Assembly (NCBI GenBank): GCA_963822695.1
Contig: CAWGJH010000008.1
Span: forward strand, 124,001 to 188,000
Origin: GCA-003244245 sp963822695
GTDB lineage: Bacteria; Actinomycetota; Actinomycetes; Mycobacteriales; Pseudonocardiaceae
Direction of reading: 5' to 3'
DNA: 64,000 nucleotides
A program made the translations under genes and the position numbers. Below are positions 62,556-64,000 of the stretch, in pieces (positions within the stretch are counted from its first letter, which is position 1; each line of letters begins with the position of its first letter). The notes beneath the pieces were generated by a model that was given only the letters and a program-made list of their open reading frames with translations, did no database searches and was not told the DNA's origin.

Positions 62556-64000
62556 GTGACCGTCACCGGCGGGGAATCGGGGACCTACCGCAGCCTGGTG
62601 CCCGCGCGGCTGGACCGACTGCCCTGGAGACCGTTCCACACCTGGGTCGTTGCCGCGTTGGGCATCTCGTGGGTCCTCGATGGCCTGGAGATCCAGATCG
62701 TCAACCAGATCGGCATTTTCCTGGAGACACATGGCATTCTGCTGCACCCGGGGCAGGCTGGGCTCGTCGCCTCCTTATACTTGGCTGGCGAGGTCGTCGG
62801 CGCGCTGGTCTTTGGCCGTATCACCGATCAGCTCGGCCGCAAGAAACTGTTTTTTGTCACGTTGACCCTCTACCTGGTCTTTAGTTTCCTCGGTGCGTTC
62901 TCTTTCAGTCTGTGGTTCCTGGCGCTGGTCCGGTTCGTCGCTGGTATGGGTATCGGTGGGGAGTACGCTGCGATCAATTCCGCTATCGACGAGCTGATCC
63001 CGCCCTACTACCGGGGCCGCACTGACATTATTGTCAACGGAACCTACTGGGCGGGTGCGGCAATTGGTGCGACGGCGAACCTGTTGCTGCTCAACCCGCG
63101 CGTGGTGCCGGCCGATCTCGGCTGGCGAATCGGCTTCGTCCTCGGCCCCGCCATCGGTTTGGCGATCATTTTTCTGCGGCGTGCCATCCCGGAGAGTCCA
63201 CGGTGGCTGATGACCCACGGTCGGCAGGCGGACGCTGAGCTCATTGTCAACAAGATCGAAACACAAGTCCGGAGTGACGGGATCGAGCTCCAGCCAATAC
63301 CCCCGAGCAAGGCATTGGTCGTCACCGGTCGAGGTAATGTTTCTTACCGCCAGATCTGGCACACGATGTGGCGCGAGTACCGGTCGCGGTCGATCCTGGG
63401 TCTATCATTAATGACTGCTCAGGCATTTTTGTACAACGCTATATTCTTTACCAACGGCTCGATACTCGTGCAGTTCTATCACGTAGGAAGCGATGATACG
63501 AGCAAGTACCTCATTTGGTTCGCATTGGTCAACCTGTTGGGACCGCTGGTTTTCGGATCATTGTTCGATACCCGCGGCCGACGAAAGATGATCGCATTCT
63601 CTTACTGTCTTTCTGGACTCCTCATGGCAATCAATGCACTGTTCTTTTATAGCGGATCACTGGGTGCAACCAGTCAGACTGTCTTATGGTGTGTGATCTT
63701 CTTTTTTGCCTCCACAGGCGCCGCGGCAGCGTACTTGACAATCAGTGAGATCTTCCCGTTGGAGCTGCGCGCTCAGGCGTTCTCGTTCTTTTTCGCCGTC
63801 TCGCTCGGGATCGGAGGTGTGGCGGCACCGAAGCTCTTTGCGTACCTCATCGGTGGTGGTATCAACTATCTTACTCTCGGTTACTCTGCGGCGGCCGTGC
63901 TGATGGCTGCCGGTGGGATCATCGCCTGGCACTACGGGGTGGATGCTGAACGCAAATCGTTGGAAAGGATCGCCCATCCCTTGTCGGCGGTCGTCCGCCC
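62556..64000 (+). CDS. MFS transporter, 3' end outside window
   Basis: At least 481 residues from GTG 62556 with AAGGAGG 9 bases upstream; the frame is open at the window edge. Twelve-helix major facilitator of the sugar/metabolite-H+ symporter group: WVVAALGISWVLDGLEIQIV in helix 1, the loop 2-3 signature GRITDQLGRKKLFFVTL, AGMGIGGEYAAINSAIDEL, and the second-half repeat FDTRGRRKMIAFSYCLSGLL. Acidic Asp in helix 1 (LDGLE) and Glu in GGEYAA fit proton or organic-acid coupling. Substrate unknown. Probably co-transcribed with the STAND-TPR gene. Confidence 0.9.
   Translation, partial: MTVTGGESGTYRSLVPARLDRLPWRPFHTWVVAALGISWVLDGLEIQIVNQIGIFLETHGILLHPGQAGLVASLYLAGEVVGALVFGRITDQLGRKKLFFVTLTLYLVFSFLGAFSFSLWFLALVRFVAGMGIGGEYAAINSAIDELIPPYYRGRTDIIVNGTYWAGAAIGATANLLLLNPRVVPADLGWRIGFVLGPAIGLAIIFLRRAIPESPRWLMTHGRQADAELIVNKIETQVRSDGIELQPIPPSKALVVTGRGNVSYRQIWHTMWREYRSRSILGLSLMTAQAFLYNAIFFTNGSILVQFYHVGSDDTSKYLIWFALVNLLGPLVFGSLFDTRGRRKMIAFSYCLSGLLMAINALFFYSGSLGATSQTVLWCVIFFFASTGAAAAYLTISEIFPLELRAQAFSFFFAVSLGIGGVAAPKLFAYLIGGGINYLTLGYSAAAVLMAAGGIIAWHYGVDAERKSLERIAHPLSAVVR

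Overview
The window is high-GC DNA from an actinomycete. The best anchor is a block, 26572-38045, whose gene order matches the mycobacterial crp region: two ArsA-like ATPases, DUF4177, RidA, crp, a small membrane protein, nth, a TlpA-like thioredoxin and the MarP-type protease. A red-type RuBisCO operon, an FxLD lanthipeptide cluster, many HTH-TPR regulators and several STAND NTPases suggest a Pseudonocardiales-like organism. That placement is inference; no rRNA or other strict marker is present.

Layout. 1-9280 is a signalling or conflict region: an HTH-STAND-WD40 protein that runs off the left edge, then a tightly overlapping operon (3726-9280) of two tiny ORFs, a SEFIR protein, a STAND-like NTPase, an SPFH-like protein and a membrane protein. 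9440-10430 is a graveyard of transposase, toxin-antitoxin and CYTH fragments. 10469-17686 holds a class IV aminotransferase, an ARMT1-like protein and an FxLD class I lanthipeptide cluster (precursor, LanB, broken lanC, isoaspartyl-type methyltransferase). 17720-24658 is Calvin-cycle DNA: cbbL-cbbS-cbbX on the minus strand, divergent cbbR and class I aldolase, a LuxR-type response regulator and phosphoribulokinase. 24665-38449 is the conserved crp block, interrupted at 29361-34056 by an accessory insert with vapC/vapB remnants, a broken NTPase gene and a PBP1-type receptor protein.

38450-47500 mixes HTH-TPR regulators, decayed genes (DUF222-HNH, HsdM, GNAT), a secreted transglycosylase, a PIG-L deacetylase and a HIT protein. 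47503-49439 encodes a TIR-like (Cap12/PycTIR family) domain joined to an unrecognised domain and a SAM methyltransferase, probably one protein split by a one-base deletion. hrpA (50352-54161) carries a perfect palindrome inside its reading frame. Its 3' end is repeated at 59547-59665, bracketing a 5.4-kb island with a DUF559 nuclease-like protein, regulators and a MazEF-like pair. A STAND-TPR protein and an MFS transporter close the window.

The genes most likely to form undescribed systems are the SEFIR/STAND/SPFH operon and the TIR-like/methyltransferase fusion. Many genes are broken by single-base losses in short C or G runs, so some pseudogenes may be sequencing artefacts; this should be settled before function is argued.
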